From Ruminococcus sp. AM22-13 (GTDB lineage: Bacteria > Bacillota > Clostridia > Lachnospirales > Lachnospiraceae), in NCBI RefSeq assembly GCF_003471165.1, contig NZ_QRIL01000001.1:165598-229597 (forward strand): a DNA stretch of 64,000 nt. The letters are read 5' to 3'. This document shows, in pieces, positions 34,177 to 43,929 of the stretch; positions within the stretch are counted from its first letter, which is position 1; each line of letters starts with the position of its first letter. The translations under genes were made by a program, and so were the position numbers. Under the pieces are notes generated by a model. That model was not told the origin of the DNA. It saw only the letters and a list, made by a program, of their open reading frames with translations, and ran no database searches.

Positions 34177-36910
34177 TTTTTCTTCGAACGGCCACCAACA
34201 TAAAATAAACCACTAAGCCAGCCAGACTGAGTGCCAGGCCTGCCTTTAAATATGGTGTACAATACGTCAATCGTATTTCATGGGAACCAGGTTCGAGTTC
34301 CAACGCCATAAACATGGTATTTGCCTTCTGAAGCTTTGTTTCTTTGCCATCCACATAAGCTGTAAATCCTTTACTGTACGGGACAGACAATACAAGAGCT
34401 TTCTTTTTGGAAATACTGATATTCCCTGCGATCTCATTTGTTCCCATTTTTACATTCTCGAGAGCTTCTTCACCCAGCTTCACAGTCTTTGCCTCAATCC
34501 CCTGTACCGGCTGGCTGACAACCCTTAATTTATCATAGGTATAAACACCTGTATTGGCAAAGGTGATTGTCATAGTACGAACCCCTGATCTGGAATATCC
34601 CATATTACAGAGAAAATCATGCCGTCCACTGTAGGCATTATACTTATCCGTAAAAATCTTTATGGTCTTGGTCACATCATTGGAACTGACCGTCATAGCC
34701 GCTTCCTTTGACTCCTTCCAGTACCGCCACTGGCTGTCCTCATCAAGAACCTTATTTTGGTCATACTCAGACATCTTCTTCCACTGACTGTTACCAATCA
34801 GTTCCCTCGGTGAAAGACTGTCATAATCCAGATTATCTGCGATCAGATAATTCTCACTGTCCGTAAGGCCATGGAACACAAGCTTCAGCTGTGCCCCTTC
34901 CTTCGTCACCCTGATTGCTCCCTTAGACAGAGCACAACCATCCCCTGCCTCCATACGATATTGAATATTCTCATCATCAGCATCAACAGATGCCTCAGGC
35001 AGTGTACTCTCCTCAAGCACCACACCGTCCATCAGAGCCTGCTGCTTTTTTACCACATCCATTTTCTCATATTCCGATACAGGAATATAGCTGTCATAAG
35101 TATAACCCAGAGGCAGTGCATTCTCATTCTCATAAGCCCTGCACTCACTTTTTCCCTTTCCTGCAGAACCCTTCTCCCTGTTATATCCATAGGAAAGATA
35201 GCGAAAATTATCACCACTTATCACAAAATACTTCACAGAAGCCAGCCTGTCCAGGATCGTCCTTCCGTCCAGATTCTCATAATGCTGTTCCCATGGTGTA
35301 TTCAGATACATCTCGCTGAAAAAATCACTGATACTGCTGTTTGCAAGACTGAAATAATAAGCAGTACTGTTCGTACCCATATACATAGAAGTATTATCAT
35401 AGGGCAATGCCCCATACTGATCATAACGATAGACACCTGAATCCCCGGCAGCAAGAACCGCTTTATCCGTATTCGACTCCAGCTTATCCAGTGACTCCTC
35501 TTCGGCTGCAAACTCCGACAGATAATCCTTCTCATAAGAATACTGATAAGAAACATTCAACATAATGCTCACCACAAGCAAAGCACTGAGAAGCCCGCAC
35601 ATATACTTCCCCTGCAGAAAAATATTTCCAAAAGAAGTAACCGTAAACACAGCCAATACCAGAACCAGCACACCGGCCATATTTCTCTGCGTCCTGGCAG
35701 CCTTCGCAAACAATGCCAGCACACAATACGCCACGACCATAACAAAAATCTTCTTCTTTTCCCTCACAGTCAGAGTAAACAGCTCAGGATACGCCTTCAC
35801 AAAAATATATGCGATCATCATCCCATAAGCCCAGATCCACCTGTTGGACACATAGGAGAAACCATTGAGCGCATGCCCTGCAAAAGGCACCAGTAAAAAC
35901 AGATTCAACAGCCCAAATCCCAATTTCAGATCCAGGTACTTCTTCTTCCTGGAAAAAAGCACAAACACACCTGCCATAGCAACAGCAGAATACCCGGCAA
36001 CCCCCCATTGGATCATATTCTCCCCGATCAGATCACCCAGATATTTCTCATAATAAATCCTATCATATAAAAGAGGCACATAATTCTCAGCCTGAAACCT
36101 GTCCGTACCAAAAAGCGTCATGATCACCGGCAGAAAAATAACCGCCGCGATCATCAAAGCCACCGCATAATACCCAATAAACTTCACCAGCCATCCCAGA
36201 ACATCCTTCACACTTCTCTCGCTGAAAATTCCAAAATACCGGAAAGCCGCATAAATAAACATAAAAATACAGATCATATAAAAGAAATAGAAATTCGACA
36301 TAGCTGAAACCGCAGTCGCCCAGATAAACAGCCATGGCTTCTCCCTCTTATAAATCTTATCAATCCCCATCAGAACCAATGGCAGATAAATCATCGGGTT
36401 GGAAAAATACGGATGCTTCATAGCCGCATAAATCGTCCATCCCGCAAAAATATAGATCAACGTCCCCATAAACGTTGCCTGCTTCGGATTCTTATGATAA
36501 AAACAAAAAATACTAAACGAAATCCCCGCCAGATAAATCCTCAGAAAAATCAGAACCTCATACAAAATCTCCGTCTTATCCGCCGGCACAAACACAGACA
36601 ACAAAGTCAGCGGATCCCCGATCACATAATAATGCAGCGTCGTAAGAATATCCGAACCATACCCGATATTCATATCCCACATAGGCAATTCCAGCTTATG
36701 CTCCACAAAAACTGTATGAAGAACCTCTCTCAGATACCGTCCATAATAAGCCAGCGAATTCAAATGCTGCGGAATCCCATCATGACTCCACACCAAAGAC
36801 TTCCCATTCCCCGCAAATTGATAATAAATAAACCCCGCAATAACCCCAAATACAAGCGTATATAATAAATAGAAATCCTTCTTACTATCCCTGCTCACAA
36901 ATCTCCTCAT
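34166..36910 (-). CDS. YfhO family membrane protein, probable surface glycosyltransferase
   Basis: 914 residues. Around a dozen hydrophobic segments fill residues 10-450, followed by a long extracellular region (about 460-880) and a last helix AGLALSLAGLVVYFMLVAV before a basic tail. WDMNIGYGSDILTTLHYY near residue 75 is typical of YfhO/GT-C type proteins. The ATG at 36910 has an AAGGAG site; upstream Met codons lack one. YfhO proteins are thought to transfer a lipid-linked sugar to lipoteichoic acid or another surface polymer. The gene is upstream of the GT2 and GtrA genes on the same strand. Confidence 0.87.
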   Translation of the reverse strand: MRRFVSRDSKKDFYLLYTLVFGVIAGFIYYQFAGNGKSLVWSHDGIPQHLNSLAYYGRYLREVLHTVFVEHKLELPMWDMNIGYGSDILTTLHYYVIGDPLTLLSVFVPADKTEILYEVLIFLRIYLAGISFSIFCFYHKNPKQATFMGTLIYIFAGWTIYAAMKHPYFSNPMIYLPLVLMGIDKIYKREKPWLFIWATAVSAMSNFYFFYMICIFMFIYAAFRYFGIFSERSVKDVLGWLVKFIGYYAVALMIAAVIFLPVIMTLFGTDRFQAENYVPLLYDRIYYEKYLGDLIGENMIQWGVAGYSAVAMAGVFVLFSRKKKYLDLKLGFGLLNLFLLVPFAGHALNGFSYVSNRWIWAYGMMIAYIFVKAYPELFTLTVREKKKIFVMVVAYCVLALFAKAARTQRNMAGVLVLVLAVFTVTSFGNIFLQGKYMCGLLSALLVVSIMLNVSYQYSYEKDYLSEFAAEEESLDKLESNTDKAVLAAGDSGVYRYDQYGALPYDNTSMYMGTNSTAYYFSLANSSISDFFSEMYLNTPWEQHYENLDGRTILDRLASVKYFVISGDNFRYLSYGYNREKGSAGKGKSECRAYENENALPLGYTYDSYIPVSEYEKMDVVKKQQALMDGVVLEESTLPEASVDADDENIQYRMEAGDGCALSKGAIRVTKEGAQLKLVFHGLTDSENYLIADNLDYDSLSPRELIGNSQWKKMSEYDQNKVLDEDSQWRYWKESKEAAMTVSSNDVTKTIKIFTDKYNAYSGRHDFLCNMGYSRSGVRTMTITFANTGVYTYDKLRVVSQPVQGIEAKTVKLGEEALENVKMGTNEIAGNISISKKKALVLSVPYSKGFTAYVDGKETKLQKANTMFMALELEPGSHEIRLTYCTPYLKAGLALSLAGLVVYFMLVAVRRKKRC

Positions 36911-37055
36911 AACCGCTCCTTCATATTCTATCATTCTAAACCGAGTTATAGAGTTCTCACTGATTATAGACAAATATCCAATACTTGTCAAATTTATAGC
37001 CAACATTATTTTATTGTTTAAGAACAACGAAAGTATTTAAATCAGCCAGTATCCA

Positions 37056-37260
37056 GTCAGGAAATGAAATAACTTCTGGGGCGAATTTTGAGGGTTCATT
37101 GAATTTCTTAGTATTTGGAAAGCCGCGTTATTCAGAAATCGCTCACTGTCTGAGCCGCAGGCGAGTTTGAGCGATTTCTGAATGCTTTTAGTGGCTTTTC
37201 AAATGCTTAGAAATTCAGTGGTTCCGAAACTGAGCCCCAGAAGTTATTTCATTTTCTGAC
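37056..37260. mobile_element. 205-bp MITE-like element with 27-bp terminal inverted repeats
   Basis: The left end GTCAGGAAATGAAATAACTT and the matching right end are inverted copies over 27 bases with one mismatch. The inverted homology continues inward (GAATTTCTTAGTATTTG against AAATGCTTAGAAATTC, and TTCAGAAATCGCTCA against TGAGCGATTTCTGAA), so the whole element folds into one long hairpin. It contains no ORF. It occupies most of the 36911-37394 gap between yfhO and nifJ. Confidence 0.75.
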
Positions 37261-37274
37261 GTCCCTTATAAAAA

Positions 37275-37303
37275 GGACCGCGATACAAAAAGTACCGCGG
37301 CCC
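37275..37303 (-). terminator. nifJ terminator
   Basis: On the minus strand GGGCCGCGGTAC pairs with GTATCGCGGTCC, followed by TTTTTAT. It is about 90 bases after the nifJ stop. Confidence 0.75.
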
Positions 37304-37394
37304 ACATATATCGTCTGGACACTATAAATAGCTCTATCTATTTATTTTTTAATGATTTATAAACTTGTTTACAGTCGTTCAAAAACCGAAAAGA

Positions 37395-40300
37395 TTATTC
37401 AGCACTATGAAGAGCGATCAGCTTCTGCAGATATTCATATCTGGCTTTAGCCTCAGCCTCATTCTTAGCAAACAGTCTTGCAGCCTTCTCAGGATTCTGA
37501 CGTTTCAGAGAGTTGTAACGAACCTCACCGTCAAGGAATGCCTGATAATCTTCCATGCTCGGAGCCTTGGAATCAAGAGAGAACTTGTTTCCTTCTGCTG
37601 CCGGGTTGAATCTGAAGTTGTGCCAGTATCCAACCTTAACTGCTAATTCTTCCTCTGTCTGAGCTTTTGCCATACCTTTCTTGATACCATGGTTGATACA
37701 TGGAGCGTAAGCGATGATCAGAGATGGTCCCGGATAAGCCTCAGCCTCTGCAATAGCTTTTACAGTCTGGTTGAAGTCAGCACCCATGGAGATCTGAGCA
37801 ACGTATACATAGCCATAGCTCATAGCGATGGAAGCCATATCTTTCTTCTTAGTCTCTTTACCGCCTGCAGCGAACTGAGCGATAGCACCTGTTGGTGTAG
37901 ACTTAGAAGACTGTCCGCCTGTGTTGGAGTAAACCTCTGTATCGAATACCATTACGTTAATATCACGTCCGCTTGCGAGAACATGGTCAACACCACCGAA
38001 TCCGATATCGTAAGCCCATCCGTCACCACCGAAGATCCACTGGGATTTCTTAGCGAGGAAGTCTTTCTGAGCAAGGATTTCTTTTGCTTTGTCACATCCG
38101 CAAGCTTCAAGAGCAGCAACAAGTTTGTCTGTAGCAGCACCGTTTGTAGCACCTACAGCAAATGTATCCAGCCATTCCTGACCAGCTGCTTTAACGTCTT
38201 CATTTGTTCCGTTAGCAACAACATCTTCAACTTTTGCTTTTAAGCCATCACGGATAGCTCTCTGAGCAAGAAGCATACCATAACCAAACTCAGCGTTATC
38301 TTCGAACAGAGAGTTAGACCATGCAGGACCCTGTCCCTTAGCGTTTACTGTATATGGTGTAGATGGTGAGGAGTTACCCCAGATAGAGGAACATCCTGTT
38401 GCGTTTGCAATGTACATTCTGTCACCGAACAGCTGAGTGATCAGTTTAGCGTATGGTGTTTCACCACATCCTGCACAAGCTCCTGAGAACTCAAGCAGAG
38501 GCTGTTTGAACTGGCTGCCTTTAACAGTTGCTTCTTTAAATTTAGCGATAACATCTTCTTTAACCGGCAGTTTCACTGTGTAGTCAAAGTATTTCTGCTC
38601 GTTTTCGCTTGCTTCAAGGTTTTCCATAGCAAGTGCTTTCGCACCCTTCTTACCTGGGCAAACGTTTACACAAGAACCACATCCTGTACAGTCAAGTGCG
38701 GATACGGACATTGTGAATTTGTATTCTTTCATACCTGTAAGGTCTAATGTCTTCATGCCTTCAGGAGCATTAGCTGCTTCCTCAGCTGTCAGAGCTACAG
38801 GACGGATAACTGCATGTGGGCAGACATAAGCACATCTGTTACACTGGATACAGTTTTCAGGATTCCATACAGGAACGTTAACTGCGATACCACGTTTCTC
38901 ATATGCAGAAGAACCTGATGGTGTAGTACCATCTACATAATCCTTGAATGCAGATACAGGTAAGGAGTTACCTTCCTGAGCATTAACTTTAGCCTGGATA
39001 TTGTTAACGAAATCAATAACATCCTGACGTCCTTCTGTTGCATGAGTCATATGAAGACCTTCGTCCTCAGCATCTTTCCAGCTTTCCGGAACTGTGATCT
39101 CAACAACCTGTTTAGCACCTGCATCGATAGCAGCCCAGTTCTTCTGAACGACATCATCACCCTTACGTCCGTATGTTGCCTTAGCAGCAGCTTTCATAAG
39201 GTCGATTGCCTGCTCTTCCGGAATGATTCCTGTAAGTTTGAAGAATGCAGACTGAAGGATTGTGTTGATACGTGTTGGTCCCATGCCTGTTTCAATACCG
39301 ATCTTAACACCGTCAATTGTGTAGAATTTGATATTGTGGTTAGCGATGAATGCTTTAACCTGTCCTGGTAAATGTTTCTCAAGACCTTCCATATCCCAAG
39401 CACAGTTAAGGAGGAATGTACCGCCATCAACAAGTTCCTGAACCATGTTGTATTTGTTTACGTAGGATGGATTGTGACATGCTACGAAGTTTGCTTTGTG
39501 GATCAGGTATGTGGATTTGATCGGTTTCTTACCAAAACGTAAGTGGGACATTGTAACACCACCAGACTTCTTGGAGTCATAATCAAAGTAAGCCTGTGCG
39601 TACATGTCTGTGTTGTCACCGATGATCTTGATGGAGTTCTTGTTGGCACCTACTGTACCATCAGCTCCCAGACCCCAGAATTTACAGTTTGTTGTTCCTT
39701 CAGGAGTTGTTACGATCGGAGCACCTGTCTCAAGGGAAAGGTTAGTAACATCATCAACGATACCGATTGTGAATTTTTCTTTAGCAGTGTTCTCATAAAC
39801 AGCTACGATCTGTGCAGGTGTAGTATCTTTGGAACCTAAACCATAACGTCCGGAGAATACTTTTACGCCGCCGAATTTGCTGTCTTTTAATGCTGCTACA
39901 ACGTCAAGGTACAGTGGCTCGCCAAGTGCACCCGGCTCTTTAGTTCTGTCAAGAACTGTAATCTGTTTTACAGAATCCGGAATTGCATCGATGAGTGCCT
40001 GTGCGCAGAATGGTCTGTAAAGACGAACTTTAACAACACCGACTTTCTTTCCTGCTGCTGCAAGGTAGTCGATTGTCTCTTCGATTGTATCGTTTACAGA
40101 TCCCATAGCAACGATTACGTGTTCTGCATCAGCAGCTCCGTAGTAGTTGAATAATTTGTAATCTGTACCGATCTTAGCGTTAACTTTGTCCATGTATTCC
40201 TGAACTACTGCCGGAAGAGCATCATAGTATGGGTTACATGCCTCTCTTGCCTGGAAGAAGATATCAGGGTTCTGAGCTGAACCTCTCTGGCATGGGTGAT

Positions 40301-40931
40301 TTGGATTCAGGGCATGGTTACGGAATTCAGCGATTGCTTCCAGATCTGCCATATCCTTAAGATCTTCATAATCCCATGTTTCGATCTTCTGGATTTCGTG
40401 AGATGTACGGAATCCGTCGAAGAAGTTGATGAACGGAACTTTACCTTTGATTGCTGCAAGGTGAGCAACAGGTGTTAAGTCCATAACTTCCTGTACAGAA
40501 GATTCGCAAAGCATTGCGCATCCAGTCTGACGACAGGCCATAACGTCGGAATGATCACCGAAGATTGAAAGCGCGTGAGAAGCAAGAGCACGTGCAGATA
40601 CGTTGAATACTGCAGGTAACTGCTCACCAGCGATTTTATAAAGGTTCGGGATCATAAGTAACAGACCCTGAGAAGCTGTATAAGTTGTTGTTAAAGCACC
40701 AGCTGCCAGAGATCCGTGAACTGCGCCGGCTGCACCAGCTTCAGACTGCATTTCAGTTACCTGAACTTCCTGTCCGAAAATGTTCTTTCTTCCCTGGGTT
40801 GCCCACTCGTCTGTTGCTTCCGCCATAACAGATGAAGGGGTGATAGGATAAATAGCGGCTACATCTGAATATGCATAAGAAGCATGAGCAGCTGCATGGT
40901 TACCATCCATGGTTTTCATCTTTCTTGCCAT
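37395..40931 (-). CDS. nifJ: pyruvate:ferredoxin (flavodoxin) oxidoreductase
   Basis: 1178 residues, the single-chain homodimeric PFOR that oxidises pyruvate to acetyl-CoA and CO2 and reduces ferredoxin. Domain order: pyrimidine-binding domain (YPITPSSVMAEATDEW) in the first ~250 residues, the CoA/gamma domain, a two-cluster ferredoxin domain near residues 685-760 (CIQCNRCAYVCP and CTGCGSCVNVCP), then the TPP domain with CAGCGETPYAKL, GGDGWAYDIGFGG and SNTGGQSSKSTPTGA. GGAGGAAA precedes the start. It has its own promoter (41014-41043) and terminator. The Rrf2 regulator next door could sense Fe-S status for it; that link is inference. Confidence 0.95.
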   Translation of the reverse strand: MARKMKTMDGNHAAAHASYAYSDVAAIYPITPSSVMAEATDEWATQGRKNIFGQEVQVTEMQSEAGAAGAVHGSLAAGALTTTYTASQGLLLMIPNLYKIAGEQLPAVFNVSARALASHALSIFGDHSDVMACRQTGCAMLCESSVQEVMDLTPVAHLAAIKGKVPFINFFDGFRTSHEIQKIETWDYEDLKDMADLEAIAEFRNHALNPNHPCQRGSAQNPDIFFQAREACNPYYDALPAVVQEYMDKVNAKIGTDYKLFNYYGAADAEHVIVAMGSVNDTIEETIDYLAAAGKKVGVVKVRLYRPFCAQALIDAIPDSVKQITVLDRTKEPGALGEPLYLDVVAALKDSKFGGVKVFSGRYGLGSKDTTPAQIVAVYENTAKEKFTIGIVDDVTNLSLETGAPIVTTPEGTTNCKFWGLGADGTVGANKNSIKIIGDNTDMYAQAYFDYDSKKSGGVTMSHLRFGKKPIKSTYLIHKANFVACHNPSYVNKYNMVQELVDGGTFLLNCAWDMEGLEKHLPGQVKAFIANHNIKFYTIDGVKIGIETGMGPTRINTILQSAFFKLTGIIPEEQAIDLMKAAAKATYGRKGDDVVQKNWAAIDAGAKQVVEITVPESWKDAEDEGLHMTHATEGRQDVIDFVNNIQAKVNAQEGNSLPVSAFKDYVDGTTPSGSSAYEKRGIAVNVPVWNPENCIQCNRCAYVCPHAVIRPVALTAEEAANAPEGMKTLDLTGMKEYKFTMSVSALDCTGCGSCVNVCPGKKGAKALAMENLEASENEQKYFDYTVKLPVKEDVIAKFKEATVKGSQFKQPLLEFSGACAGCGETPYAKLITQLFGDRMYIANATGCSSIWGNSSPSTPYTVNAKGQGPAWSNSLFEDNAEFGYGMLLAQRAIRDGLKAKVEDVVANGTNEDVKAAGQEWLDTFAVGATNGAATDKLVAALEACGCDKAKEILAQKDFLAKKSQWIFGGDGWAYDIGFGGVDHVLASGRDINVMVFDTEVYSNTGGQSSKSTPTGAIAQFAAGGKETKKKDMASIAMSYGYVYVAQISMGADFNQTVKAIAEAEAYPGPSLIIAYAPCINHGIKKGMAKAQTEEELAVKVGYWHNFRFNPAAEGNKFSLDSKAPSMEDYQAFLDGEVRYNSLKRQNPEKAARLFAKNEAEAKARYEYLQKLIALHSAE

Positions 40932-41013
40932 AGTTTGTTTTTCCTCCTTAAAGGTTGATGAAAATTATATTATTTTAAGACATAAATATGGTATGCCCTA
41001 AATTTCATTGTAA

Positions 41014-41043
41014 ATTATAGCATAATCTTTTGGTTATGTCCAA
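41014..41043 (-). promoter_or_regulatory. nifJ promoter
   Basis: TTGGAC (41038-41043) and TATAAT (41014-41019) on the minus strand, 18 bases apart, about 85 bases before the start codon. Confidence 0.7.
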
Positions 41044-41190
41044 TTTGTTTTGGCATATTTTGTATCTTATGAGGTACAAAACAGGGATTTTATCTTATTT
41101 TAGATGTGAATATGTATATCTTTTCGAGTTACCTTTATCTAACTTTATGTATTTATAACAATTTACAGTCACACTGCTATGGCTTTGTTT

Positions 41191-41358
41191 TTTTAACCGA
41201 ATCAAGTAAGTCCCCTGCGGAGGTTGCGAAGAGCAATAAGTAGTGGGTGGGGACTTGCTTGTATCAGGAGGGGTACAAGCAAGTCCTGATAAACAGAGAA
41301 GCAGTTATTCGGTGTAGAGCTACGTAGCGGAAGCGGATGATTTTATCCGATTGACAAT
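41191..41358 (+). repeat. dispersed hairpin repeat (family 1, copy A, longest copy)
   Basis: About 168 bases. It begins TTTTAACCGAATCAAGTAAG, contains CCCCTGCGGAGG, the loop GAGCAATAAGTAGTGG and the returning arm GGGGACTTGCTTG, then CAGTTATTCGGTGTAGAGC and ends GGATGATTTTATCCGATTG. Copy B has its first half and copy C its two ends. It fills the gap between the nifJ promoter and the rrf2 3' end. Confidence 0.75.
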
Positions 41359-41435
41359 GTATTTCAGAAATACAAACGCTTATCCCTAAATCATGTATAA
41401 AGAAATTAACGTTATAAAAATATAAAGAGGAGGCA

Positions 41436-41843
41436 TTATGCCTCCTCCATAATCTGCTGTATTGTTTTTCTTTTAAGAAGATTCACCAGTTCATCCTGTA
41501 CTCGCACCAGTTCTTTATGTACCAGACATGGCATACCGTTCTGCCCGTCCCTGATGCAGCTATATTTCGGATCCAGACATTCGATAATGAACATCTCCGG
41601 ATCGATTGCCGAATAGATATCATACAATGTCAGTTCATCCAGTCCCTCATTCAGGGAATAGCCTCCATGCACGCCTCTGTACCCTTTAACGATCTCCGCT
41701 TTCTGAAGTTTCTTCAGAATCTTATAAGCAAAAGGTGCGGTCACTGATTCCTTCTCACAGATATCTGATACGCTCAGCCTGCTCTCTCCCCAAAGCGCAC
41801 GCACTACACGCACCGCATAATCACACTCTCTCGTAATAAACAT
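41436..41843 (-). CDS. Rrf2 family transcriptional regulator with three cysteines
   Basis: 135 residues. The N-terminal winged helix (YAVRVVRALWG...SVSDICEKESVTAPFAYKILKKLQKAEIVKGYRGVHGGYSL) is typical of Rrf2/IscR. The segment ECLDPKYSCIRDGQNGMPC gives three Cys in the position used by IscR and related regulators for a 2Fe-2S cluster, though the spacing is C-x6-C-x10-C. AGAGAGG precedes the start. An inverted repeat directly after the promoter -10 box suggests autoregulation. Likely signals are iron, cysteine or redox state. Confidence 0.87.
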   Translation of the reverse strand: MFITRECDYAVRVVRALWGESRLSVSDICEKESVTAPFAYKILKKLQKAEIVKGYRGVHGGYSLNEGLDELTLYDIYSAIDPEMFIIECLDPKYSCIRDGQNGMPCLVHKELVRVQDELVNLLKRKTIQQIMEEA

Positions 41844-42008
41844 AGTCCTTGCAACCTCTCTATAAATTCATTCTTTACATATTATCTACTTCATTATCTT
41901 ACTTTGCTGCACAGTTCACTGCACTATACGATAGTCAGCCACTGGCATTCTCTCCATTCTCAAGCAATGCCTGATTTCATTTGTCAACGCCTCTTTGTTT
42001 ATGCCACT

Positions 42009-42058
42009 AAGAGACCTATTTTGTCTCTTATTATACCAGTGCTTCTTTTTTTTGTAAA
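42009..42058 (-). promoter_or_regulatory. rrf2 promoter with downstream palindromic operator
   Basis: TTTACA (42053-42058) and TATAAT (42030-42035), spacer 17, on the minus strand. Directly after lies the palindrome AAGAGAC-N7-GTCTCTT (42009-42029), placed where a repressor would block initiation; a fair candidate Rrf2 site. Confidence 0.6.
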
Positions 42059-42086
42059 CAAAAGAACCCAAAAAAGCAAAAAACTG

Positions 42087-42114
42087 TTGCAAATTTTTCA
42101 GTTTACGGTACAAT
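42087..42114 (+). promoter_or_regulatory. promoter of the ABC-F gene
   Basis: TTGCAA (42087-42092) and TACAAT (42109-42114), 16 bases apart, about 50 bases before the start. It diverges from the rrf2 promoter. Confidence 0.6.
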
Positions 42115-42164
42115 GATAAGCGGTTATGTATAAATAAGAACGATTTTACAAAACGAGGTATGAT

Positions 42165-43805
42165 ATGATTTCAGCAAACAATATTACTTTGCGCGTAGGT
42201 AAAAAAGCGCTCTTTGAAGATGTAAATATCAAATTTACAGAAGGTAACTGCTATGGTCTCATCGGTGCAAATGGTGCCGGTAAGTCTACCTTCCTTAAAA
42301 TTCTTTCCGGACAGTTAGAGCCTACCAACGGTGATGTAGTCATCACACCAGGTCAGCGTCTTTCTTTCCTGCAGCAGGACCACTTCAAATATGATGCATA
42401 TACTGTTCTGGATACTGTTATCATGGGTAACCAGAGACTGTATGAGATCATGAAAGAAAAAGATGCCATCTATGCAAAAGCAGACTTCACAGATGAAGAC
42501 GGTATCCGTGCCAGCGAACTGGAAGGTGAATTTGCAGAGATGAACGGATGGGAAGCAGAATCCGATGCCGCTACTCTTCTGAATGGTCTCGGAATCGACA
42601 CAGAATTCCATTATTCCCAGATGGCAGACCTTACAGGTAGCCAGAAGGTCAAAGTACTTCTTGCTCAGGCTCTGTTTGGTAACCCGGATATTCTTCTTCT
42701 CGATGAGCCTACTAACCACCTTGACCTGCCGGCAATCGAATGGCTTGAAGAATTCCTGATCAACTTTGACAACACAGTTATCGTTGTATCCCATGACCGT
42801 TACTTCTTAAATAAGGTATGTACTCATACAGCAGATATCGACTATGGTAAGATTCAGCTCTATGCCGGAAACTACGACTTCTGGTTTGAGTCCAGCCAGC
42901 TCCTTATCAAACAGATGAAAGAAGCCAACAAGAAGAAAGAAGAAAAGATCAAAGAACTTCAGGAATTTATTTCCCGATTCAGCGCCAACGCTTCCAAGTC
43001 CAAACAGGCTACCTCCCGTAAGCGTGCCCTGGAGAAGATTCAGCTTGATGACATGCGTCCATCCAGCCGTAAATACCCATACATCGACTTCCGTCCAAAC
43101 CGCGAGATCGGTAACGAAGTTCTTATGGTAGAAAATCTTTCCAAAACCATTGATGGCGTAAAGGTTCTGGATAATATTTCCTTTACACTCGGACATGACG
43201 ACAAAGTTGCTTTCGTTGGTGCAAACGAGCAGGCAATCACAACTCTGTTCCGTATCCTTGTCGGAGAGATGGAACCGGATGAAGGAAATTACAAATGGGG
43301 TGTTACAACATCACAGGCATATTTCCCGAAAGACAATACAGCAGAGTTTGATAACGACCTTACAATCACAGACTGGCTGACACAGTATTCCGAGATCAAG
43401 GATGCTACTTATGTACGTGGTTTCCTCGGACGTATGCTTTTCCCTGGTGAAGACGGTATCAAACGTGTACGTGTACTTTCCGGTGGTGAGAAAGTTCGCT
43501 GTCTTCTTTCCAAGATGATGATTTCCGGCGCTAATATCCTGATTCTTGATGAGCCTACCAATCATCTGGATATGGAGAGCATCACAGCATTAAACAACGG
43601 ACTGATCAAATTCCCGGGTGTTATCCTTTTCACATCCCATGACCATCAGTTTGTTCAGACAACAGCTAACCGTATCATGGAAATTCTTCCAAACGGAACA
43701 ATGATTGACAAGATCACTACTTATGACGAATACCTGGCAAGTGATGAAATGGCTAAGAAACGTCATGTATTCGAGATCAATGAGGAAGATGCTTCTGATA
43801 ACTAA
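42165..43805 (+). CDS. ABC-F family ATPase (YbiT/YkpA-like)
   Basis: 546 soluble residues with two nucleotide-binding domains and no membrane domain, as in ribosome-associated ABC-F translation factors. Domain 1 has Walker A GANGAGKST and Walker B LLLDEPTNHLDL, with a weak signature LTGSQKVKV. The linker (about 240-310) is helical and basic (KKKEEKIKELQEF...KSKQATSRKRALEKIQ). Domain 2 has signature LSGGEKVR and LILDEPTNHLDM, but its Walker A position reads VGANEQAITTLFR, without the lysine. Similar degeneration is known to me in Firmicute relatives, so it is probably not an error. Role: likely translation factor, less likely antibiotic protection. Confidence 0.88.
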   Translation: MISANNITLRVGKKALFEDVNIKFTEGNCYGLIGANGAGKSTFLKILSGQLEPTNGDVVITPGQRLSFLQQDHFKYDAYTVLDTVIMGNQRLYEIMKEKDAIYAKADFTDEDGIRASELEGEFAEMNGWEAESDAATLLNGLGIDTEFHYSQMADLTGSQKVKVLLAQALFGNPDILLLDEPTNHLDLPAIEWLEEFLINFDNTVIVVSHDRYFLNKVCTHTADIDYGKIQLYAGNYDFWFESSQLLIKQMKEANKKKEEKIKELQEFISRFSANASKSKQATSRKRALEKIQLDDMRPSSRKYPYIDFRPNREIGNEVLMVENLSKTIDGVKVLDNISFTLGHDDKVAFVGANEQAITTLFRILVGEMEPDEGNYKWGVTTSQAYFPKDNTAEFDNDLTITDWLTQYSEIKDATYVRGFLGRMLFPGEDGIKRVRVLSGGEKVRCLLSKMMISGANILILDEPTNHLDMESITALNNGLIKFPGVILFTSHDHQFVQTTANRIMEILPNGTMIDKITTYDEYLASDEMAKKRHVFEINEEDASDN

Positions 43806-43843
43806 TTTCGATATTTTATATAAATAGCTTTATCTAATAATAT

Positions 43844-43900
43844 AAAACAGACAAGGTACATTCGTCCGCCTATTTGGGCTTCATATACCTTGTCTGTTTT
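43844..43900. terminator. bidirectional terminator between the ABC-F and ybaK genes
   Basis: AAAACAGACAAGGTA pairs with TACCTTGTCTGTTTT, giving T runs on both strands between converging genes. Confidence 0.8.
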
Positions 43901-43929
43901 TGTATACTGAATTCTCACAACATATTGTT

